From: a virus
Direction: 5' to 3' (one strand)
Length of the DNA: 59,495 nt
Virus record (IMG/VR): IMGVR_UViG_3300020454_000016
Span: 1 to 59,495 of that record
Of the stretch, positions 53,880-59,495 are shown piece by piece; position 1 is the first letter of the stretch; each line of letters opens with the position of its first letter. The translations under genes and the position numbers were made by a program. A model generated the notes under the pieces. The model had not been told where the DNA came from. It did not search any database and saw nothing but the letters and a program-made list of their open reading frames with translations.

Positions 53880-54003
53880 CGTTCTCTCCACAGATTGTAA
53901 CTCGTGGGTAGTGCCACATACTGACAAATCGTTTTTCAATATGTAGCTCCCACAAATAAGCAAGCACTATAATAAATAGTAAACTCTTCCACCTATTATA
54001 CAT
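53824..54003 (-). CDS. Small membrane protein
   Basis: A 59-residue protein with an N-terminal membrane segment (about 6-20, SLLFIIVLAYLWELHI) and a charged remainder. The ATG overlaps the upstream stop (TGATG). It overlaps the next gene by 56 bases in another frame, which lowers confidence, but without it the 120-base gap to that gene would be empty, unusual in this dense region. Confidence 0.45.
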   Translation of the reverse strand: MYNRWKSLLFIIVLAYLWELHIEKRFVSMWHYPRVTICGENDEKIKNSACQSYRKGYVN

Positions 54004-54221
54004 CACAAAAACATTTTATCTCTATGCATGTCAGATTTATGATCTAGTATTTCATTTTCAGTTAAGGTTGACACAATAGCTGAAACAATTTCAGGATGCC
54101 TTTGCATTATTTCCACACTATCAGGAACTAATACATCATTATCATACTTATCTTTATAATGCTTTTGTATTGTTTTTATTGCTTCATTTAAAAAATCTTC
54201 TATATGCATACGTCTAGTCAT
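54003..54221 (-). CDS. Hypothetical small protein
   Basis: A 72-residue helical protein (IEDFLNEAIKTIQKHYKDKYD ... EIVSAIVSTLTENE). ATG 54221 follows a GGAAGGA site; the in-frame codon before it is GTG. It overlaps the upstream gene by eight bases. Not recognised. Confidence 0.6.
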   Translation of the reverse strand: MTRRMHIEDFLNEAIKTIQKHYKDKYDNDVLVPDSVEIMQRHPEIVSAIVSTLTENEILDHKSDMHRDKMFL

Positions 54222-54519
54222 CACAAAAATTCCTTCCTATTTTACAGTTTGCAGTTTGCTTACATACCTTCTCGTGTTTGGCATTCTCCCAACAATCACC
54301 ATCAGGTAGGTGCATTTTCCAAAACATATCCCACGTACCCATTGATAAGAATATCAAAGTCATGGGAATGATTAGCACAGACATAATGATCCACATATAT
54401 GCTATGCCAAACCCTTCATTGTGATATGGTTTCATTTTAATCCTATTCTTTCTTTGTTCTGCTTTTGCATAATGCTCTCGCCATTGCTCAGGAACAAAAC
54501 TGTATTGATCTGTATTCAT
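54214..54519 (-). CDS. Membrane protein with cysteine-rich tail
   Basis: A 101-residue protein with a single strong membrane helix (about 36-60, YMWIIMSVLIIPMTLIFLSM), a basic N-terminal side (cytoplasmic by the positive-inside rule) and a C-terminal part with four cysteines (DCW, KVC, NCK, FCD) that would lie outside the inner membrane. It is coupled to the upstream gene by ATGA and preceded by GGGAG. A superinfection-exclusion or envelope role is possible but only inferred from topology. Confidence 0.6.
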   Translation of the reverse strand: MNTDQYSFVPEQWREHYAKAEQRKNRIKMKPYHNEGFGIAYMWIIMSVLIIPMTLIFLSMGTWDMFWKMHLPDGDCWENAKHEKVCKQTANCKIGRNFCDD

Positions 54520-54707
54520 TCGTACATTCTCCCATATTTATATGCCATTTGATTTCTATTCTTCATTAAAACATCTGTGACAAAGTTCGCCACCTTCTCG
54601 ACCTCATTCAAAGTCAGACCTTGTAGTGTAACTTTGAATGCATCTTCATTAGGTGTATTCCTCTGTCGCATCAACTCACTACTGCACTTTATCTTTTCTA
54701 CTTTCAT
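54516..54707 (-). CDS. Hypothetical small protein
   Basis: A 63-residue soluble protein (MKVEKIKCSSEL ... LTLNEVEKVANFVTDVLMKNRNQMAYKYG). AGAGG precedes the ATG. Its start overlaps the end of the ABC-GNAT gene by 29 bases. Not recognised. Confidence 0.6.
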   Translation of the reverse strand: MKVEKIKCSSELMRQRNTPNEDAFKVTLQGLTLNEVEKVANFVTDVLMKNRNQMAYKYGRMYE

Positions 54708-55860
54708 TATATACCTCTAACCATTTAGGATCATAAGACTTCTTGTTCTCGCCTATGTACTCATGTGAATAACATATGCGTTTCTTTTCTAGTGGAAAGT
54801 GATGCCAACTCTTACTGTTGCCACTCTTTGATCTGTCCACCAAGTTTGTAGCAGTTGGTCGCCATAATGGTGACTTCTGCCTATACTCGCCCATGCGTAT
54901 GTGACTAGTCTTAGAGAAATATCGTAAGCCTTGTTCAATATGCATGTCAGCAATCGTATCAGATAATCGTGTACCTAAACCAATACCTTGAAAGTCAGGT
55001 AGACATACTGTCCTACACTCTCGCCACTTCAAACGAATGTCGCCCTCATATAAACCGGGGGTACGACCGGGTAGACAGATAGATGATGCGAATGCTACAA
55101 GTTCATCTCCCCACTTAGCTATCCATGAACGAGTAGCATGTGGTAGCTTGTGATTTAGATAGTGATGGTTCTTAAACATTTCCCATTTGTCTCGCTGACA
55201 TCTGTAAATACTAAGTTCAATTGTGGGTCTGATCCATCGCCTTTGTGACCCCCTCGACACAAGCTGTTTTGTGTCTGTGTTATATACCCAATCTGGCTCA
55301 AGCCATTCAATAATGTCATCATGGCACGATGCAAATACGATGTGCGATAGTCCTTGCTTACGTATGTACTTAGCCACACTAGAACTGCATGACTTAGCCA
55401 CATTACGATTGACTACGGATGTGAACTCATCAATTACTGAACCATAAGCTAGTTTACGAGCCAAATCTGCCCTGAACCCCTCACCATTTGATACGACATG
55501 TCTAGGTTTAGCCCATGTAGGCACACTATTCAAGCCAACTGCACTCAATCTCTCAATGGCATCATCTACACTACCGAAATGACTAGCAATTGATTTATCA
55601 TCTATCCACATAGGTTTGTACTCTTCACCAAACTGTTTCAAGATTGATGACTTACCTGACCCACTTGATCCTACGATCAAACCTATGTTGAACTCTAATG
55701 GATTGCCATTATCATAGGTCATTATCTGATCATGTAAGTTAGGCACTTCAAATGAAGTTGTATAAGTATCTCCCTCGTGATCATGGAATAGATCAAAGAG
55801 TTTGTATATCTTTTTGTCTACATCTGTAGCTTGTATGCTACTCGTTAGTATCTCACTCAT
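54679..55860 (-). CDS. ABC-type ATPase fused to a GNAT acyltransferase
   Basis: A 393-residue two-domain protein. Residues about 20-200 are a soluble ABC ATPase: Walker A GSSGSGKS (64-71), signature-like SNGEG (124-128), Walker B/catalytic Glu VIDEF (142-146) and H-loop His180. Residues about 210-330 are a GNAT domain with the acetyl-CoA loop QGIGLG (291-296). No membrane helix is present, so it is not a transporter. ABC-GNAT fusions occur in various phages; related GNAT proteins such as Mu Mom modify DNA bases, but the substrate here is unknown. ATG 55860 was chosen because AGGAG is seven bases upstream. Confidence 0.8.
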   Translation of the reverse strand: MSEILTSSIQATDVDKKIYKLFDLFHDHEGDTYTTSFEVPNLHDQIMTYDNGNPLEFNIGLIVGSSGSGKSSILKQFGEEYKPMWIDDKSIASHFGSVDDAIERLSAVGLNSVPTWAKPRHVVSNGEGFRADLARKLAYGSVIDEFTSVVNRNVAKSCSSSVAKYIRKQGLSHIVFASCHDDIIEWLEPDWVYNTDTKQLVSRGSQRRWIRPTIELSIYRCQRDKWEMFKNHHYLNHKLPHATRSWIAKWGDELVAFASSICLPGRTPGLYEGDIRLKWRECRTVCLPDFQGIGLGTRLSDTIADMHIEQGLRYFSKTSHIRMGEYRQKSPLWRPTATNLVDRSKSGNSKSWHHFPLEKKRICYSHEYIGENKKSYDPKWLEVYNESRKDKVQ

Positions 55861-56041
55861 AGTCTTTCTCCTGTGCATAATCCCAAACTCGTATAAATTT
55901 TTCTAGCCACAATAACTGTGTTGCATTGAACCTACCCTCTTCGTGAAAGTATCTCTCTTCAAAAGCACAACTCAAAGGCTGAACTCCTTGCTCATCACCC
56001 CACTTGTTATATAGGGTAGTTAACTTATCTAATGTTATCAT
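55853..56041 (-). CDS. Hypothetical small protein
   Basis: A 62-residue acidic/aromatic protein (TLYNKWGDEQG, FEERYFHEEGRF, TQLLWLEKFIRVWDY). GGGAG precedes the ATG within the shared junction sequence GGAGCAATCAC that also precedes the start at 56265. Coupled to both neighbours by short overlaps. Not recognised. Confidence 0.6.
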   Translation of the reverse strand: MITLDKLTTLYNKWGDEQGVQPLSCAFEERYFHEEGRFNATQLLWLEKFIRVWDYAQEKDYE

Positions 56042-56265
56042 CGTGATTGCTCCCTTGAAAACACTTCAACTTCTTCTAACCAAAAATCGTCTGAGTTATA
56101 AGGTTCTTGACCTTCATTAACTTCTCTCACTTTGTTTTCTCGTTTTAGCCATTCCCCAAAATTATTTGTGACTACATCAATCCATCTCCAAAAATTTCCA
56201 TCATCGTTTGTGTAGTAAACTGCGTAATATGAAGTATCATTTTTATGCCAATCTTTACCATTCAT
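56038..56265 (-). CDS. Hypothetical small protein
   Basis: A 75-residue Trp/Tyr/Asp-rich protein (DTSYYAVYYTNDDGNFWRWIDVV). Part of its 3' end (56072-56090) is identical over 19 bases to the 3' end of the gene at 59168, but read in another frame. GAGGAG lies nine bases upstream of the ATG. Not recognised. Confidence 0.6.
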   Translation of the reverse strand: MNGKDWHKNDTSYYAVYYTNDDGNFWRWIDVVTNNFGEWLKRENKVREVNEGQEPYNSDDFWLEEVEVFSREQSR

Positions 56266-56438
56266 AGTGATTGCTCCTCAAGTTTATGTTCCAACAACTT
56301 ATCTATAACATTATCTAGCTGATTAATCAATAGGTTATTACCCATACTAGCTACTTGTTCAATAAGATTTTCTGTGGTTGTCGCCATAATTTCATCTAGT
56401 ATTTGCTCCTTTAGAGCATCATTGTGTACATTACTCAT
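56262..56438 (-). CDS. Hypothetical small helical protein
   Basis: A 58-residue helical protein (MSNVHNDALKEQILDEIMATTTENLIEQ ... LDNVIDKLLEHKLEEQ). ATG 56438 has AGGAG seven bases upstream; the in-frame TTG two codons before is not used. It overlaps neighbours by four and eight bases. Not recognised. Confidence 0.6.
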   Translation of the reverse strand: MSNVHNDALKEQILDEIMATTTENLIEQVASMGNNLLINQLDNVIDKLLEHKLEEQSL

Positions 56439-56715
56439 TGTCAATCTCCTTCGCTAACCAACCACCTAAACGTCTGTGTAATTTACCATTAATTATCATT
56501 TCTTGAAACCATCTTATATCTTTTTTGATCTCTGTCGCAGTTCTATTCAAGATTACATCATTCGCATACTCTTCACCCATGTATTCATTTAATCCTCTTT
56601 TACCTAAAGGATGAGTCATACAAATATCATTAGCTAATTTATCTTGCTCAATGCTATTCATGTTTGCGAATGTTTTTTCTTCTCCACCAACTGTAAATTT
56701 TCTTTCTTTATTCAT
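56431..56715 (-). CDS. Hypothetical small protein
   Basis: A 94-residue protein (TVGGEEKTFANMNSIEQDKLAND ... RGLNEYMGEEYAND). Mixed helix, soluble, with a Trp-rich region near the end (IRWFQEMI, LGGWLAKE). The start overlaps the upstream stop (TAATG). Not recognised. Confidence 0.65.
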   Translation of the reverse strand: MNKERKFTVGGEEKTFANMNSIEQDKLANDICMTHPLGKRGLNEYMGEEYANDVILNRTATEIKKDIRWFQEMIINGKLHRRLGGWLAKEIDNE

Positions 56716-56867
56716 TAATCATCCTCCAAATAAATCATAATTTTTGCTACTCTTGTAATCAAAGCTTTCCTACAATCCACCAACTCCTCATCATTTAGTT
56801 CTCTAAGAGAACAATGTAACTCTTCAGCTTCATCCCATGCATCTTGTATGTCCTCTCTATCAATCAT
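56715..56867 (-). CDS. Small acidic helical protein
   Basis: A 50-residue protein (MIDREDIQDAWDEAEELH...), helical and acidic, preceded by AGAGG. It overlaps both neighbours (TAATG at its end; eight bases at its start). It is short, but the ribosome-binding site and perfect packing support it. Not recognised. Confidence 0.5.
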   Translation of the reverse strand: MIDREDIQDAWDEAEELHCSLRELNDEELVDCRKALITRVAKIMIYLEDD

Positions 56868-57036
56868 CTCTGTCCTCTCTCATATCTAAATATAAAATTC
56901 TACTTGTTTGCTTGTAGTAACCATGCTCTGCACAATAAGGCATCTTGTCCATGATTACTACTGCGTTAGTTGAAGTGCAACCCTTATGATTGCACTCAAC
57001 ATGTGTCATCTTCTGATTCAAGTACTCACTATACAT
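56860..57036 (-). CDS. Small protein with Cys/His zinc-like pattern
   Basis: A 58-residue protein (MYSEYLNQKMTHVECNH...). C15, H17, C20 and C35-x2-H38 could bind one zinc ion. The start overlaps the end of the DUF932 gene by eight bases, with AAGG nine bases upstream; a second in-frame ATG (Met10) is an alternative start. Not recognised, but the Cys/His spacing suggests a nucleic-acid-binding ribbon. Confidence 0.5.
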   Translation of the reverse strand: MYSEYLNQKMTHVECNHKGCTSTNAVVIMDKMPYCAEHGYYKQTSRILYLDMREDRDD

Positions 57037-57874
57037 TAGTCAGAGCCTTGAACTGTGATGAAGATACCCACTTAGACACTTCTTCCTCTCGTTTCCACAT
57101 GGTCACAGCCTTTGTGTCCTTGCCTGTGTTTCTCTCTTTGAAACCATTACGTTCATCTGCGTATGTGCTGTAATTGGTGAACGCACTATACAGAGAATAA
57201 AGGTTACGCCCTCTCTTTTGCACCTCTGCATTGTATAGATTGTACATTCTATCTGCCTTGCGTTCAGACTTAATCAAGCTTTCAATTAAAGGTTTAGTAT
57301 CGTGTGGCAATGATGTGTTCGCCCAATCTTGTAACTTCGTAGTGTGTCGCTTGAAATCAAAATCCATGTTCTCAATGTCACGTAAGAAATCATGCATACG
57401 AAAGCCACTTGTGTTCTTCTTACGCACCTTGTCATGTTCACCCGTAATCTGCCCATTCGTACAGAAACTATCTATTGCACCAAAATAAACTTGATTGGAA
57501 CACAAACCATCCACACCATGCAAAGCAACAACACGTAAACTTACATCTTGTGCCATCTTATCTGTCGTGATGGTAGTCTTAGTCGTAGGAAAGGCAAGGT
57601 CTAGCATCATAAATGCATTGTTCCTAGCAGTTGATATCTTCATATCCATATTTTTAACATCATCATCTGACAACTTGTCAAACAATGGTTGAGCAAAACT
57701 GTTAGTGAACTCTTGATGTGACCCACAATTAAAGTTGCTACCCACAATGCCTAGCACCTCATCTGTCACACTATTAACTGCATACTTTTTGTCATGCATA
57801 CGTGACGTTTCATAGTGTGTATTAAACTGTAAATAGTCAGGTAAATCAATAATATTTGTAAAATCTAAAGCCAT
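57029..57874 (-). CDS. DUF932-like phage/plasmid protein
   Basis: A 281-residue protein. The central phrase VALHGVDGLCSNQVYFGAIDSFCTNGQI and the C-terminal LYSLYSAFTNYSTYAD fit the DUF932 group, found in phages and plasmids and thought to be linked to DNA metabolism or recombination mediation; the function is not established. AGGAG precedes the ATG. The 50-base gap upstream holds no gene. Confidence 0.7.
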   Translation of the reverse strand: MALDFTNIIDLPDYLQFNTHYETSRMHDKKYAVNSVTDEVLGIVGSNFNCGSHQEFTNSFAQPLFDKLSDDDVKNMDMKISTARNNAFMMLDLAFPTTKTTITTDKMAQDVSLRVVALHGVDGLCSNQVYFGAIDSFCTNGQITGEHDKVRKKNTSGFRMHDFLRDIENMDFDFKRHTTKLQDWANTSLPHDTKPLIESLIKSERKADRMYNLYNAEVQKRGRNLYSLYSAFTNYSTYADERNGFKERNTGKDTKAVTMWKREEEVSKWVSSSQFKALTNV

Positions 57875-57924
57875 AATTCTATCTCCTCTTTATGACGTTG
57901 CTCATGTAACTAGTTATATCAAAA

Positions 57925-58446
57925 TTACTCGTAGTTGTCAACACCGATCTCCTTTCTTGGAATGTACTGACAGTTATAGTTAAGCCAAATGTGTGCTTCC
58001 TCTATCTTATCAAAAATAGGTGGCAAGTACCATGTTGCCCCATCCCAATTGATACGAGCCAAACTCCACGATGGTTTATACTTTTTAACTTGCTCCATTT
58101 TAAGACTAGACATAGACCACTCCATTGATGTGTAGCCAATCATCTTACAATAGATATGCATCTGTGCAGTATTAACTAAATCATCAATCATTTTGTCATT
58201 GATGTACGGATACTTTTCTACATCAAACAGATAGTCCATTGCATACAGTAGATTTTGTTTTGCATCTTGAATATCCCAAGATGTAGCATATCGCATTTCA
58301 TCTACTAACTTGTGACCTAATGGCTGACGATTGATTTTGTGATCGACACGTTGCAAGACCATGAAGACATCTACCTTATTGTTCTTGCGTTGATGTGCGA
58401 GGGTAGACTTCACACACCTATGAATGCGTTCTAAATGAGTAGTCAT
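57925..58446 (-). CDS. Hypothetical protein
   Basis: A 173-residue helical, basic-to-neutral protein (RCVKSTLAHQRKNNKVDVFMVLQRVDHK ... IYCKMIGYTSMEWSMSSLKMEQVKKYKPS). The start is directly coupled to the stop of the helix-turn-helix gene upstream. The two are probably expressed together and may act together; no family recognised. Confidence 0.65.
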   Translation of the reverse strand: MTTHLERIHRCVKSTLAHQRKNNKVDVFMVLQRVDHKINRQPLGHKLVDEMRYATSWDIQDAKQNLLYAMDYLFDVEKYPYINDKMIDDLVNTAQMHIYCKMIGYTSMEWSMSSLKMEQVKKYKPSWSLARINWDGATWYLPPIFDKIEEAHIWLNYNCQYIPRKEIGVDNYE

Positions 58447-58886
58447 TATGCTACCTTCCTTTTCTTGCCTTCTTTAATTAAGGTTTGTTGCTCCAACTCT
58501 TTCATAGCAGTTGCTAACTTTCTGAAATTATGAGAGGTGAAATTTTCTGGCTCTTTATTCAAGAACTTCCACCTAGAGATTGCTCGCATCTTTTCTACAC
58601 AAGTTCTACGTGCTTGCTCCTTCTTTGATAGAGTAGGATGAGCTTGATTTGCAATCAACAGATCAATGATATAGTCAACTTGCCAATATCTTTTCTGCAA
58701 CTTTTTAGCAATCTCCTTTTTGTTCAAGCCTTCCTTGAGAAGAAGAGATATTTTGTGCATTGATATTGAGTAATCCTCTTCCCCCGCTTTTCTCTTACGT
58801 GTCCAATCATACGCACCCGTATCTCTGATCTTTTTAGTTACTGCAATTTCATCTTCAGTTAGTATATTTTTAATTGTGAATGGCAT
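58446..58886 (-). CDS. Predicted helix-turn-helix protein
   Basis: A 146-residue basic protein. Residues about 48-78 (SLLLKEGLNKKEIAKKLQKRYWQVDYIIDLL) look like a helix-turn-helix; N- and C-terminal parts are charged helices. It is the first gene behind palindrome copy 6, which ends 17 bases before its ATG, ahead of an AGGAGGG site. It could be an early regulator or DNA-organising protein, and is a natural candidate to bind the repeated palindrome, though nothing shows this. Confidence 0.65.
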   Translation of the reverse strand: MPFTIKNILTEDEIAVTKKIRDTGAYDWTRKRKAGEEDYSISMHKISLLLKEGLNKKEIAKKLQKRYWQVDYIIDLLIANQAHPTLSKKEQARRTCVEKMRAISRWKFLNKEPENFTSHNFRKLATAMKELEQQTLIKEGKKRKVA

Positions 58887-58903
58887 GATGCCCTCCTTAT
58901 TTT

Positions 58904-58928
58904 AAGTTTGCCACGTGGCAATGTTGAA
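58904..58928. repeat. Palindromic repeat, copy 6 (core 58908-58921)
   Basis: Identical core and flanks, same orientation as copies 1 and 3. It lies in the 118-base gap between the genes at 59005 and 58886, 17 bases upstream of the latter's ATG. A weak promoter-like pair (TTTACT, 17 bases, TATATT on the minus strand at 58990-58962) lies just upstream of it, and a C-rich stretch at 58990-59001. Confidence 0.9.
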
Positions 58929-59004
58929 ATTATAAATGGTCATACTCGTTAACACACTATTAATATAGCACATCTGTTTATGTAAGTAAAGCCCCGCCCC
59001 CTTT

Positions 59005-59166
59005 CTATCTTTTGGTATAACTTTTATACATAGCTTTAGCTTCTTTCCTTAAATCAGATACTGATATTTTTTTGTTCATTAATCTATACATACAATCTGT
59101 AATCCAATCTTGAGGATCATGTCCTATAAAATGCTTTACCACTTTTTTTGAAATTTTCTTTTTCAT
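59005..59166 (-). CDS. Hypothetical small basic protein
   Basis: A 53-residue basic protein (MKKKISKKVVKHFIG ...). ATG 59166 has GAGGAG six bases upstream and is preferred over a longer in-frame version from 59244, which would run inside the neighbouring gene. Two bases separate it from the upstream stop. Not recognised. Confidence 0.6.
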   Translation of the reverse strand: MKKKISKKVVKHFIGHDPQDWITDCMYRLMNKKISVSDLRKEAKAMYKSYTKR

Positions 59167-59167
59167 G

Positions 59168-59425
59168 TTAACTCCTCTTTCTGTATCTTCTAACCAAAAA
59201 TCGTTCTGTTGCCCATTTCCATGCATCATCATCTTCTGCTTCATGTATCGCTATGTAAAACGGATTGACCGATACGTTAGGCATAGTCTGTTCATAGTAA
59301 GATTCAGCAGTTTCTAAATCTGGAAAAGTGATTGTCCTACCATCATCATCATAAACGATTTGTTCAGATGTGATCCACCCATCCTCATCCTGACCTAATA
59401 TTTTATTGATTGTATAATATATCAT
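59168..59425 (-). CDS. Hypothetical acidic protein
   Basis: An 85-residue protein (MIYYTINKILGQDEDG ...) with an acidic centre (EAEDDDAWKWATERF) and a basic end (RRYRKRS). ATG 59425 has GGAG eight bases upstream; an in-frame ATG at 59488 has none and would overlap the frame crossing the window ends. The phrase TFPDLETAESYYEQ resembles small phage proteins with a beta-hairpin and helix, but no family is certain. Confidence 0.6.
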   Translation of the reverse strand: MIYYTINKILGQDEDGWITSEQIVYDDDGRTITFPDLETAESYYEQTMPNVSVNPFYIAIHEAEDDDAWKWATERFLVRRYRKRS

Positions 59426-59426
59426 T

Positions 59427-59495
59427 TTAATGCTCCGATAAATGTACGATTGATTGACGATTGATAACAGTAGATGAAAAGCACCCACCCTTACA
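59427..59495 (-). CDS. Possible C-terminal part of the gene cut at the left edge
   Basis: If position 59495 is joined to position 1, the frame that starts at 84 stays open for 22 more codons here (CKGGCFSSTVINRQ...) and stops with TAA at 59429-59427, one base before the ATG at 59425. This spacing is typical of neighbouring phage genes and suggests a circular or permuted molecule. An open frame of this length can occur by chance about one time in three, so the evidence is moderate. Confidence 0.4.
   Translation of the reverse strand, partial: CKGGCFSSTVINRQSIVHLSEH

Noticed and set aside
103-58928. The six palindromes as a CRISPR array
   Set aside because: Copies are dispersed over the genome, point in both directions and have no regular spacers; no cas genes are present and the Cas4-like protein is a phage exonuclease type.
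103-58928. The palindromes as simple transcription terminators
   Set aside because: No T-run follows them in either direction, the asymmetry of the flanks is conserved, and one copy lies inside a gene.
59168-59488. Longer start of the last gene at 59488
   Set aside because: No ribosome site lies there, and it would overlap the frame that crosses the window ends; ATG 59425 has GGAG at good distance.
1-59495. tRNA genes or a tRNA-type attachment core
   Set aside because: No cloverleaf or tRNA 3' end with a T-loop GTTC element was found in the gaps, including those beside the integrase gene; a structure search was not possible here.
1-59495. Direct terminal repeats at the window ends
   Set aside because: The first and last tens of bases share no common stretch, so T7-like ends are not visible in this window.
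1-59495. A phage-encoded RNA polymerase
   Set aside because: All genes over 350 residues were checked for single-subunit RNA polymerase motifs; none fits. The largest proteins are virion-type and the only polymerase is the DNA polymerase.

Overview
The window looks like an almost complete, AT-rich genome of a tailed, short-tailed (podovirus-type) phage of the marine HMO-2011 group. The main reason is the family A DNA polymerase at 48067-50109, which carries a DnaJ-type four-cysteine zinc finger between its exonuclease and polymerase parts. That rare trait is known from Puniceispirillum phage HMO-2011 and its relatives in SAR116, Roseobacter (RCA) and SAR11 bacteria. The tyrosine integrase, class II ribonucleotide reductase and single-protein nozzle/adaptor tail fit as well. 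The sequence alone does not say which of these hosts it infects.

There are two large, oppositely read gene blocks. Rightward (about 2258-42431): small basic proteins and lysis genes, the terminase module, portal, a large protein with an ADP-ribosyltransferase-like domain, scaffold, capsid, decoration and tail-appendage proteins, adaptor and nozzle, tail fibre, three paralogous fibre-like proteins, and internal virion proteins including a lysozyme-like one and a 1236-residue one. Leftward (59425 down to 42517, with genes at 84, 573 and 1579 lying upstream if the molecule is circular): many tiny early genes, an ABC ATPase-GNAT fusion, integrase, primase, helicase, polymerase, a putative DNA-binding protein, Cas4-like exonuclease, T7-type endonuclease I, DUF3310, ribonucleotide reductase and endonuclease VII. 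The blocks diverge from a 0.5-0.7 kb G/T-rich control region (1592-2257) and converge at a terminator at 42433-42465.

The window ends appear to be an arbitrary cut in a circular or circularly permuted map: a reading frame leaving the left edge stays open when joined to the right edge and stops one base before the next gene. A near-consensus promoter (157-185) would then drive the whole leftward replication block.

The most interesting signal is a conserved near-palindrome (core TTGCCACGTGGCAA) present six times, only in the leftward block. Three copies sit 16-18 bases upstream of a start codon, just before the ribosome binding site. A fourth lies in frame inside the primase gene, followed by a ribosome-binding-like site and an ATG that would give a primase lacking its zinc domain. 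Other points of note are a double-glycine motif shared by unrelated virion proteins, an ADP-ribosyltransferase-like virion gene, and several small genes (including an Rmf/CrpP-like one) too short for routine gene calling.
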